A stretch of 59,484 nt of DNA from Alphaproteobacteria bacterium (GTDB lineage: Bacteria; Pseudomonadota; Alphaproteobacteria; SP197). The notes beneath the pieces were generated by a model. It made no database searches, was not told where the DNA came from, and saw nothing but the letters and a program-made list of their open reading frames with translations. Shown here piece by piece: positions 52,192 through 59,484 of this stretch. The stretch spans positions 1 through 59,484 of the forward strand of contig JANQGO010000221.1 of assembly GCA_028277285.1 (NCBI GenBank). Direction: 5' to 3'. Every line of letters begins with the position of its first letter. Position 1 is the stretch's first letter. A program made the position numbers and the translations under genes.

Positions 52192-54137
52192 ACCTGGCCG
52201 AGATCCCGGTCCGCGAGGCCAACGAGCGCATTCGCGAAGCCGGCGCACAAGGTCATGATGTCGAGGTCCTGAACCCCGATGCGCGCCATCACATCGGCGT
52301 TGGCCTGATCCATCCCATCACGCTGCGCGTGCGCGGCTCGGCCGGTTACTTCTGTGCCGGGCTGAGCGACGGGCCGCGTGTCGAGGTCGAGAACAATGTC
52401 GGCTGGGGTCTGGCCGACAACATGTACACCGGCTCCGTCGTGGTCGGCGGCAACGCCGGCGCCATCGCCGGTGTCGCGATCCGCGGCGCCGAGGTCGTCG
52501 TCAAGGGCAACATGGGCTCGCGCGCCGGCCAGGTGATGAAGGCGGGAACGCTGGCCTGCGTCGGCAACGCCAATTTCATGGCCGGCTACATGATGTATGG
52601 CGGGCGCATCATCATCCTGGGCAATTCCGGCGAGCAGCTGGGCGAAGACATGTCCGGCGGCGAGATCTTCCTGGGCGGCAAGCTGGATTCGCTGGGGTCC
52701 GATGCCATGCTGACCGATATCGCCCAGAACGAGATGGACGAGGTCATGGCGTTCCTCGACCGCTATGAGATCCCGTTCAAGGGAAGCCTGCAAAAGGTCG
52801 TCAACGCCGGCAAGAAACTGCGCTACGGCACCACCGAGCCGACCGTGCGCACGCTGCCCTTCTTCACCTTCTCCGACAACTGCGACTACTGGAACCGCAA
52901 GGTCCAGGAGGACGTCTATGTGAAGTCGCAGATCGGCCGTTATCGCGTTCGCGGTTATGGCGGTGCGCGCCCGGTGCCGCATCTGACCGACTTGGCGTTC
53001 CGCAAGGATCTGGACACGATCGGCCACGAGCCTGACCCCGTCTCCAAGGTCGAGATGCACACGCTGATCGGCGGCAAGAACGGCGCCAAGGCGCTCGACC
53101 TCTCCATGCCGGTGATGATCGCGCCGATGAGCTATGGTGCGCTCAGCCGCTCGGCCAAGCAGGCGATTGCTATTGCCTCCGGCCTCTCAGGTATCGCCGA
53201 GAACACCGGCGAGGGCGGCATGAGCGACGCCCAGCGCGATGCCGCCAAGCAGCTGATCTTCCAGTGCCTGGGCGGCCGCCTGGGCTGGAACATCCACGAC
53301 ATGAACCGGGCCGACGGCCTGGAGATCTATATCTCCCAGGGCGCCAAACCCGGCTTCGGCGGCCAGCTCATGGCCAAGAAGGTGACGCCCGAGCTTGCCG
53401 CCATCCGCGGCATCCCGGCGGGTATCGATTTGCGATCGCCGTCGCGCCACCCGGATATCCTGGGCGCCGACGATCTGGTCATCAAGGTCGAGGAACTGCG
53501 CGAGGCCACGGGTTACCGTCTGCCGGTCAGCGTGAAGTTGGGCGCCGGACGCATTCACGACGACATCAAGATCGCGGTGAAGGACGGCTTCGACTTTGTC
53601 GAGCTGGACGGCATGCAGGGTTCGACCGGCGCCGGCGGCGCGGAGGTCATGGAGCATGTCGGCATTCCGACGCTCGCGGCAATCGTCGAGGCGTTGAACG
53701 CGCTCGACCAGATCGGCTGCCGCGACAAGATCGAGATTGTGCTGATGGGCGGCGTGCGCGACGGCATCGATGCGGTCAAGGCGCTTTGCCTGGGCGCCGA
53801 TGCGGTGGCGCTGGGCACCGCCGCAATCATCGCCGGCGGCTGCATCGCGTGCATGCAGTGCCATGTCGGCCAGTGCGTGACCGGCATCGCGACGCAGGAT
53901 CCCGAACACGAACAGCGCTACAAACCGCAGGTCGAAGCGCAGAACATCCACCGGTATCTGGAGGTCGTGCGCTGGCAGATCGCGGCGCTGACCCATGCGC
54001 TGGGCCATGACGCCGTGACATCGCTGTCGCGCGACGATCTGGTCGCGCTCACGCCGGAGGCGGCGGAAATCACCGGCCTGCCTTACGAGCCCGGCTACCG
54101 CGACCGCGATGCCGAGCTGCTGGACAAGGTGAGCTGA
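52179..54137 (+). CDS. Fused GXGXG and FMN glutamate-synthase-like protein (GlxC-GlxD / MgsB-MgsC fusion)
   Basis: This 652-residue protein joins two units that are separate genes in glx and mgs operons. The N-terminal part (to about 215) is a GXGXG beta-helix like the glutamate synthase C-terminal domain (NMGSRAGQVMKAGTLACVG). The remainder is the FMN-binding synthase barrel: ENTGEGGMS, LGAGRIHDDIKIAV, VELDGMQGSTGAG, and a [3Fe-4S] cluster motif with C-x5-C-x4-C in CIACMQCHVGQC. It should make glutamate or an N-alkylglutamate from ammonia or amine. I start it at GTG 52179, inside the end of glxB; the open frame further upstream to 51840 is a shadow of glxB. Confidence 0.85.
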   Translation: MVTLDLAEIPVREANERIREAGAQGHDVEVLNPDARHHIGVGLIHPITLRVRGSAGYFCAGLSDGPRVEVENNVGWGLADNMYTGSVVVGGNAGAIAGVAIRGAEVVVKGNMGSRAGQVMKAGTLACVGNANFMAGYMMYGGRIIILGNSGEQLGEDMSGGEIFLGGKLDSLGSDAMLTDIAQNEMDEVMAFLDRYEIPFKGSLQKVVNAGKKLRYGTTEPTVRTLPFFTFSDNCDYWNRKVQEDVYVKSQIGRYRVRGYGGARPVPHLTDLAFRKDLDTIGHEPDPVSKVEMHTLIGGKNGAKALDLSMPVMIAPMSYGALSRSAKQAIAIASGLSGIAENTGEGGMSDAQRDAAKQLIFQCLGGRLGWNIHDMNRADGLEIYISQGAKPGFGGQLMAKKVTPELAAIRGIPAGIDLRSPSRHPDILGADDLVIKVEELREATGYRLPVSVKLGAGRIHDDIKIAVKDGFDFVELDGMQGSTGAGGAEVMEHVGIPTLAAIVEALNALDQIGCRDKIEIVLMGGVRDGIDAVKALCLGADAVALGTAAIIAGGCIACMQCHVGQCVTGIATQDPEHEQRYKPQVEAQNIHRYLEVVRWQIAALTHALGHDAVTSLSRDDLVALTPEAAEITGLPYEPGYRDRDAELLDKVS

Positions 54138-54139
54138 CC

Positions 54140-56665
54140 ATGACGTTGGAGCGCGGACCCGACGGCACGACCGAACTGCTGCTGCCGGAGGAACTGGAAG
54201 ACGACCGCGGCGACCTGCATTTCGTGCCGGCACCGTGTCAGATCGCCTGCCCGGTGGGCACCGATGCGCCGTCCTATATCGCCTATATCTGGGAAGGGAA
54301 GTTCGCCGAAGCCTTCGAGGCGATCACGGCGACCAACCCGTTCAGCTCGATCTGTGGGCGTGTGTGCGATGCGCCTTGCGAGCCGGCCTGCCGGCGCACG
54401 GCCAGCGACGGCCCGCTGCAGATCCGCAATCTCAAGCGGTTCGTCATGGACAAGGTCGGGCATACCTATGACCCGCCCGGCGTGCCGGTGTCGCGCAAGG
54501 AGACCGTCGGCATCGTCGGCGCCGGACCGGCGGGCATGGTCGCCGCGCACGACCTGTCGGTCGCAGGCTATGAGGTCCATGTCTACGAGATGACCGACAA
54601 GATCGGCGGCATGATGGTGTGGGGCATCCCCGCCTTCCGCCTGCCGCCTGGTATCATTGACGAAGACATCACGCGCCTGACCAAACGCTGCCCCGGCCTG
54701 CAGGTGCATTTGAACACCGCGCTCGGCAAGGACATCACCCTGGACGAACTGAAGGAGCGCCACGACGCGGTGCTGCTGACCATCGGCGCGTGGTGGGGCA
54801 AGCAGATGGGCGTGCCCGGCCAGGACGACCCGCGGGTCATCGACGGTGTCGAGTTCCTGCGCCGGGTGAACAACGGCGAGCGCCCGGAGATGCCCGAAAC
54901 TGTCGCGGTGATCGGCGGCGGCGATGTCGCCATGGACGCCTGCCGCGCGGCCTTGCGTCTGCCCGGCTGCAAAACGGTCAAGGTCGTCTACCGGCGCGGG
55001 CCCGACGAGATCCCGGCGCGCAAGATCGAGCTTGAAGGCGCGGTCAAGGAAGGCATCGAGTTCATCTACAACACCCGCCAGACGGCGGTGACGGCAAGTG
55101 GTAATGGTCTGGCGCTCCAATGCGTGCGCACCGAGGCCGGTCCGCCCGATGAGGATGGGCGCCGCCGGCCGGTTGACGTCGCCGGGAGCGAGCATGCGAT
55201 CGACTGCGGCATGGTCATCGCCTCCGTCGGCCAGTTCGCGGCCAGCGATGAGCTGGACGGGCGCGGCATGATGGCCGACGACCGGGTCAGGGCCGAGTTC
55301 GATGGCATGCGCACGGAGGATCCGAAGGTCTTTGCAGCCGGCGACGGCGCCTTTGGCGGCTCGACCATCGTCATGGCCATGCATCACGGCCAGCGCGCGG
55401 CCTACTACGTGCGTGCCTTCCTGGAAGGCCGCGACGATCCCATGCCGTACCGCACGCCGCACCGCACGCGCCGCGTCGAGATTGCACAGGACAACAAGTG
55501 GGAGCTCCTGGGTTTGCACGAGCCGGAGTTCTTCGGCGTCGGCGAGAAGCCGATCGAGTTTCCCGAAATCGAGTCGACCTATGACTGGAAGACCGCGCGC
55601 GACGAAGCCGCGCGCTGTTACCGCTGCGACGCGGAGACCGGATCGGCCGACTACTCGGTGCACAATCGCGAAGACATCTTCGCCATGGCGCGCACCAACC
55701 CGAAAGACCAGACACGGTTGAAGGCGACGATCGAGAAGCGTCTGACGCCGCGCAACAATCCGTTTCCCGAAGGTCGTCCGGGCATGCTGGACGACCTCGT
55801 CTTCCTGCCGGCCAACCTGTCGCGCCTGGTCATCGACCCCTACCGCGAGGCATGCCGGATCGATACCGACATTGGCGACATGAAACTGATGCAGCCGTTC
55901 TTCGTCACCGGCTTCGATGACGCGCCCGACGACGTACGCCGCGGTGTCGCCCAGGGCCTGATCGCGGCCGAGGCCGGCTATCTGGGCATCAAGCCGATCG
56001 GTGAGGGTGTGCGCTGGCTGCAGCTTGTCATGCCCGATCAGATCACGCCGAGCGCCGACGCCGATGCGCTGGTCTTCTCCATGGGCCATGCTTTCCAGGC
56101 GCCGAAAGCCAAGCGGGAGCGTGACGACCAGGCCCTGGGCTTGGCGGTTTCCTCGCCGTCGGTCTTGGAGGAAGTCATCCCCTATGCCCTCGAGCATGGC
56201 TTCGACATGCTGCTGTTGGACGGCAGCGGCCGACTGGGCTCGCCCTGGGCCGAGCTCGCCGGCGCGCCGGACCTGACCATTCTGCGCGACGCGATCCGCA
56301 TCCTGCGCCGCCTGAATCAAGAAGAGGAAATCGATCTCGTCTATTTCGGCGGTGTTCGGTCCGGCACGGATGCGGCCAAGGTCATTGCGCTGGGATGCAA
56401 GGCCACGGTGCTGGGCGTGCCGGCGGCGCTCGCCGTCGGTGGCGAGATGACCGAGAGCCAGGATCTGCGCTTTACCGCCGACCGCAGCGCCGAGGAACGT
56501 GCCGATGCCCTGGCCAATATCGTCAAGGCGAGCTGCGGCGAGGCCTCGATGATGGCGCGCTGTACCGGCAAGACCAACCTGCACAACCTTGAGCCCGAAG
56601 ACATGCGCGCGCTCACTGTCGCCACGCGTGACGCCACCGACATCTTGCTGGCGGGCAAACACTAA
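54140..56665 (+). CDS. GltD-like FAD oxidoreductase fused to a partial glutamate-synthase FMN barrel
   Basis: The 841-residue protein starts as a glutamate synthase small chain: iron-sulfur cysteines in CQIACPVG and CGRVCDAPCEPACRR (near 33-96), FAD site VGIVGAGPAG, NADPH site VAVIGGGDVAMDACR. From about residue 580 a second unit resembles part of the FMN barrel of glutamate synthase (LDGSGRLGSPWAELAG, VYFGGVRSGTDAAKVIALG), but the C-x5-C-x4-C cluster is absent. It follows the glxCD fusion by 2 bases. Likely role: pass electrons from NADPH to that protein. The C-terminal half may be a docking or non-catalytic domain. Confidence 0.83.
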   Translation: MTLERGPDGTTELLLPEELEDDRGDLHFVPAPCQIACPVGTDAPSYIAYIWEGKFAEAFEAITATNPFSSICGRVCDAPCEPACRRTASDGPLQIRNLKRFVMDKVGHTYDPPGVPVSRKETVGIVGAGPAGMVAAHDLSVAGYEVHVYEMTDKIGGMMVWGIPAFRLPPGIIDEDITRLTKRCPGLQVHLNTALGKDITLDELKERHDAVLLTIGAWWGKQMGVPGQDDPRVIDGVEFLRRVNNGERPEMPETVAVIGGGDVAMDACRAALRLPGCKTVKVVYRRGPDEIPARKIELEGAVKEGIEFIYNTRQTAVTASGNGLALQCVRTEAGPPDEDGRRRPVDVAGSEHAIDCGMVIASVGQFAASDELDGRGMMADDRVRAEFDGMRTEDPKVFAAGDGAFGGSTIVMAMHHGQRAAYYVRAFLEGRDDPMPYRTPHRTRRVEIAQDNKWELLGLHEPEFFGVGEKPIEFPEIESTYDWKTARDEAARCYRCDAETGSADYSVHNREDIFAMARTNPKDQTRLKATIEKRLTPRNNPFPEGRPGMLDDLVFLPANLSRLVIDPYREACRIDTDIGDMKLMQPFFVTGFDDAPDDVRRGVAQGLIAAEAGYLGIKPIGEGVRWLQLVMPDQITPSADADALVFSMGHAFQAPKAKRERDDQALGLAVSSPSVLEEVIPYALEHGFDMLLLDGSGRLGSPWAELAGAPDLTILRDAIRILRRLNQEEEIDLVYFGGVRSGTDAAKVIALGCKATVLGVPAALAVGGEMTESQDLRFTADRSAEERADALANIVKASCGEASMMARCTGKTNLHNLEPEDMRALTVATRDATDILLAGKH

Positions 56666-56717
56666 AGCAGGCGACGCTGCTCTACTCCCGGATCGAGAGC
56701 GGATCCGGTTCGGCGCG

Positions 56718-57698
56718 TCAATCCTCGTCGGCGTCGTCGACGGGCGCATGGTCGAATCGGGCGAGCCACGCGTCGAGGCCGGCCGGCAAGGGGCGGCGAT
56801 GCTGCAGCTGGCGCAACGCGATGCGCGTTGCCGCGCGCGTCGACCGTGAAGGCGCGGGTTCGTAGCACTGAGGGCTGGCGTTGCCGGAGACGGCGGCCAT
56901 CAACCGAGCCTTTTCGGCGACAACATCGGGGTCGCCCCAAGCATCCAGCAGTTCGTTGAAGTCCTCCGCCGCCGCGCCGTCCCACGGCTTTGGCTCACCC
57001 AGTGGCGTAGCGATCGGACTCGGTGGGTACATGGCGACACAGGGCATCCACCCTTCGGGTACCGGGACATTGGCCGAATGGGTGCGCCCGCTGGCGAGCA
57101 GGCGCGGCAGAACGTGGGTGTGCGGGCCTTCAGGCGTCACGTCGCGGCCGATCGGCTGATAGACCTCGGCACGGCCAAGCCGGCCGATGGCAACGCGGTG
57201 GGGATTGGCGTCGAGGATCGCGGCCATCGCGGGCGAACTCTGGTCCAGAACGGACCGGCCGGTTTCGTCGCGCAGCACCTGGATAAGGGACGGATCGTCG
57301 GTGCGCACGCAGAAATCGACATTGTCGGCGGCAAGGCCCATGTCGAATAGCAGGCCGTCGCGATCGCTGGGGCGGATGGCGCCACGGTCCGGGCCGAGTT
57401 CGGTGATGACGGCGCGCTTGTGGCAGCGTGCTTTCTCCGCCGGCAGACAGACAACGACACCGTGACTCCACCGGCCGGGGCGACCGGACAGTGTTTCATA
57501 GGCGAGCGCGCGCGCCGGCCGGTCGGGTTCCACGCGGATCGCGCCGCGATCGGTCACGGCGGTCAGCCCGTCGATCTCGGCCGGTTCGTCGGGTCGGCGA
57601 TGAAACTCGGCGATGGCGCCAAAGGACCCGACACTGAAGCCTGTCATCGGGTCTTGCAAACGACACTGCAAAACATCGAACACGTCCAACTGCGTCAT
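56718..57698 (-). CDS. Conserved hypothetical protein of a TonB/ABC iron operon
   Basis: The 326-residue product has no signal peptide or membrane helix. It reads as a two-part soluble protein with conserved-looking motifs GRWSHGVVVCLP, LLFDMGLAADNVDFCVRTDD and THVLPRLLASGRTHSANVPVP. I do not recognise a domain. It is the third gene of an operon ABC ATPase, tonB, this gene, each linked by ATGA. I start it at the ATG at 57698, overlapping the tonB stop; a longer frame to 57794 lies in tonB. The context suggests a role in TonB-dependent metal or cofactor uptake. Function unknown. Confidence 0.7.
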   Translation of the reverse strand: MTQLDVFDVLQCRLQDPMTGFSVGSFGAIAEFHRRPDEPAEIDGLTAVTDRGAIRVEPDRPARALAYETLSGRPGRWSHGVVVCLPAEKARCHKRAVITELGPDRGAIRPSDRDGLLFDMGLAADNVDFCVRTDDPSLIQVLRDETGRSVLDQSSPAMAAILDANPHRVAIGRLGRAEVYQPIGRDVTPEGPHTHVLPRLLASGRTHSANVPVPEGWMPCVAMYPPSPIATPLGEPKPWDGAAAEDFNELLDAWGDPDVVAEKARLMAAVSGNASPQCYEPAPSRSTRAATRIALRQLQHRRPLPAGLDAWLARFDHAPVDDADED

Positions 57699-58678
57699 CG
57701 ATAGGTCTCCTGGTCGTCGAGATCGAAGTGAATCGGCACCATCACGGATCCGGTCACCGGGTGGCCATCGATATGCGCCGGATGAAAGCGCCACTCGACG
57801 ACCGCATCGCGCGCGGCTTCGTCCAGCAGACGGTGGCCACTCGAAAAGCTGATCTCGATGGCTTGTACCTCTCCGTAAGCGCTGACCGCAACGAGAAGGA
57901 CAACGCGCCCCTCCTGACCCAGGCGTCGCGCCTGGTAGGGATAGTCGGGCGCTTTGTTGCCGAGCGCGCCGTCGGAGAAGTCGGGTGCTGTGGCGATGCC
58001 TGATCCGCCCGGACCCTCGTCAATGTTTCCCGTGACCGCCGCCGACGGTGCGGCGTCGTGCACGGCGGCCGTTGTCGTCTGGCCGGCATCGCTACCGGCG
58101 GCGGGCGCTGAGATCCGTGTAGGCGCCGTGACGACGTCGTCAAACGCGCTTTCTACCGCAATTGGCTTGGACACCGGAAGGGGCGGGGCCGGCGCCGCGT
58201 CGCTGATAGCGACGGTCTCGGCCTGCGAGACGGGGTCCGGCAGGAAGGCCGTCACTGGCAACGAAGCCACATCCGTCAGGACCAGCGCGTCTTCGGGTAT
58301 GGGATCGCGCGTCGTGACCGGGCTTTCGCGTATCACCGGCTCTGCGGTATCGGCTGGCGGCGCGTCGACGGCCGTTCGCGGAAGATCGTTGGCTGGCGAC
58401 CCGACGGTCGGCAGCCCGGCAAGACGATTGTTCGGGGTCAACGATGGCGTCTCTTCGTTCGCCTGCGTATCCGGACCGCCGGTCGCCGGTAACGCGCCGT
58501 CGGCCACAATGTCGACGGTGATCGGAAACTCCGGCACGGGCGGCACGCGGAGGTCGGCCAGCACGACGGCGAGCGCGGCCAGGTGCAGGGCCGCCGCCAG
58601 CGCCATGCCGGTGCCGGGCCACGGCGCGCGCAGACGCGCGGGCCGCATCGGCGCGAAGGTCATGTCAAGCGTGGTCAT
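57695..58678 (-). CDS. TonB family energy transducer (second copy)
   Basis: The 327-residue protein has an N-terminal membrane helix (TGMALAAALHLAALAVVLAD, residues 23-42), a long Pro/Ala/Thr-rich periplasmic spacer and a C-terminal TonB domain with PDYPYQARRLGQEGRVVLLV and SSGHRLLDEAA. It overlaps the ABC ATPase stop and the hypothetical gene start by ATGA. This is the second tonB in the window and probably serves a different receptor from the haem system at 35314. Confidence 0.88.
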   Translation of the reverse strand: MTTLDMTFAPMRPARLRAPWPGTGMALAAALHLAALAVVLADLRVPPVPEFPITVDIVADGALPATGGPDTQANEETPSLTPNNRLAGLPTVGSPANDLPRTAVDAPPADTAEPVIRESPVTTRDPIPEDALVLTDVASLPVTAFLPDPVSQAETVAISDAAPAPPLPVSKPIAVESAFDDVVTAPTRISAPAAGSDAGQTTTAAVHDAAPSAAVTGNIDEGPGGSGIATAPDFSDGALGNKAPDYPYQARRLGQEGRVVLLVAVSAYGEVQAIEISFSSGHRLLDEAARDAVVEWRFHPAHIDGHPVTGSVMVPIHFDLDDQETYR

Positions 58679-59484
58679 GGGTCCCCAGGCACCCGCGCCA
58701 GGGGGACGATCACGGGGGCGCCACCGACATGGTCGCGATGCGCCACGATGCCGTAATGCTTGCGCAGCGCAGCATCGGTCAGAGTCGCCGCCGGCGGACC
58801 GTCGCCGACCACGCTGCCGCCGGCCATCAACACCAGACGATCGCAGAAGCGCGCCGCGAGCGTGAGATCATGCAGCACCACCGCCACCGCGACGCCGCGC
58901 GCCGCCTCATGGCGCAGCGTGGCCATGACATCCAGGGCGTGGGCGGGATCAAGGCCCGCGATCGGCTCGTCGACCAGCAGGACGGGTGCTTGAACCGCCA
59001 GCGCGCGGGCCAGGGCGACACGGGCGCGTTCGCCGCCGGACAGTGTCGTGACGCGCCGGTTGCCAAGATCCGCGAGATCGCAACGTTCCATGACGTCGCC
59101 AACGATGTCGCGGCCTTGCGGTGTCAGCGTGCCGGTCTCGCCGTGGGGCAGGCGGCCCAGCGCGACCACGGCGGCGACGGGCATGGCCCAGGCGACCTCA
59201 CGGTCCTGCGCCAGATAGGCGATGCGGCGCGCCCGTTCACCCGCGCTCATGCCGCCCAGTGGTGCGCCGTCAACGGCGATCGCGCCGCCGTCCACCGCTT
59301 GAAGACCGCAAAGGGCGCGCAACAAGGTCGTCTTGCCGGCGCCGTTGGGACCGATCACGCCGACGATGCCGCCAGCGGGGAGCTTGAACGAGAGGTTCTC
59401 GATCAGCAGCTTGTCCTCGAACGCTTTGGACAGGCCGTCGGCCTCGACGACCACGTCGCCCAGCCGCGGTCCCGGGGCGATGTA
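58675..59484 (-). CDS. ABC transporter ATPase, FecE-like, with an EttA-like N-terminus; open to the window edge
   Basis: From the GTG at 59454 the product has 259 residues: Walker A GPNGAGKT (35-42), signature LSGGERARVALARALA, Walker B VLLVDEP, and a C-terminal part (GLQAVDGGAI, PHGETGTL, VVLHDLTLAARFCDRLV) typical of FecE/HmuV/BtuD importers. However, the residues before Walker A (PGPRLGDVVVEADGLSKAF, then LLIENLSFKLPAGGIVGVI) closely resemble the linker and start of the second ABC domain of EttA-type ABC-F proteins, and the frame stays open beyond 59454 to 59484 (YIAPGPRLGD). The gene looks like a hybrid joined at Walker A. Overlaps tonB (ATGA). Confidence 0.78.
   Translation of the reverse strand, partial: YIAPGPRLGDVVVEADGLSKAFEDKLLIENLSFKLPAGGIVGVIGPNGAGKTTLLRALCGLQAVDGGAIAVDGAPLGGMSAGERARRIAYLAQDREVAWAMPVAAVVALGRLPHGETGTLTPQGRDIVGDVMERCDLADLGNRRVTTLSGGERARVALARALAVQAPVLLVDEPIAGLDPAHALDVMATLRHEAARGVAVAVVLHDLTLAARFCDRLVLMAGGSVVGDGPPAATLTDAALRKHYGIVAHRDHVGGAPVIVPLARVPGDP

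Noticed and set aside
54095..56749. An 884-codon open frame on the minus strand
   Set aside because: It is antisense to the GltD-like fusion gene, has no family motifs, and is a by-product of GC-rich codon use on the plus strand. The same applies to the long antisense frames at 9377-10906, 11816-12913, 25219-26805, 34732-36132 and 22907-24073.

Overview
The window is GC-rich, densely packed chromosomal DNA with nearly every gene joined to its neighbour by ATGA or TGATG overlaps. The set of families (seven-gene Mrp antiporter, GlxBCD/N-methylglutamate-synthase-like proteins, HemP/Hmu haem uptake, dimethylglycine-dehydrogenase-like demethylase, non-pyrrolysine MttB) points to an alphaproteobacterium, probably a free-living Rhodospirillales- or Rhodobacterales-like heterotroph. 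This taxonomic call is inference. I saw no rRNA, tRNA, CRISPR array, IS element or phage gene.

Layout. 1-3761 (minus) is a MoxR/DUF58/DUF4381/VWA operon whose moxR carries an in-frame amber codon. 3908-8093 holds a sulfatase, an outer-membrane-type protein and an acyl-CoA dehydrogenase. 8177-13921 (minus) is a complete mnhABCDEFG Na+(K+)/H+ antiporter operon. 14156-17114 has a DUF465 protein, a tandem universal stress protein and an OxyR-like regulator that lacks the peroxidatic cysteine. 17293-31456 is a catabolic region: a gamma-glutamyltransferase-like protein, then a plus-strand run of beta-hydroxyacid dehydrogenase, aldehyde dehydrogenase, SelA-like PLP enzyme, DUF4392 (D-glutamate-cyclase-like) protein, MttB-family methyltransferase and a flavin/folate demethylase, then a LysR regulator divergent from an aminotransferase and a DHDPS-like lyase. 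31548-40665 is a haem-uptake island: exbB-exbD-exbD-tonB on the minus strand facing hemP-hmuRTUV and a haem-degrading monooxygenase on the plus strand, around a Fur-like site. 40674-51059 holds a hydantoinase/oxoprolinase, PEP carboxylase, an amidohydrolase, a second stress protein, a zinc alcohol dehydrogenase and a small helix-turn-helix gene sharing an FNR-like box, and a KefB-type antiporter. 51277-56665 encodes a glutamate-synthase-like complex with unusual fusions. 56718-59484 (minus) is a second TonB-linked operon whose ABC ATPase looks chimeric.

Functional reading. Two themes recur: methylated-amine or amino-acid catabolism (MttB, demethylase, Glx/Mgs-like complex, aminotransferase, hydantoinase) and iron/haem import. 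The most unusual items are the SelA-like/DUF4392/MttB cluster, an in-frame palindromic insertion at the start of exbD, the Glx fusion proteins, and the EttA-like/FecE-like ABC hybrid at the right edge.
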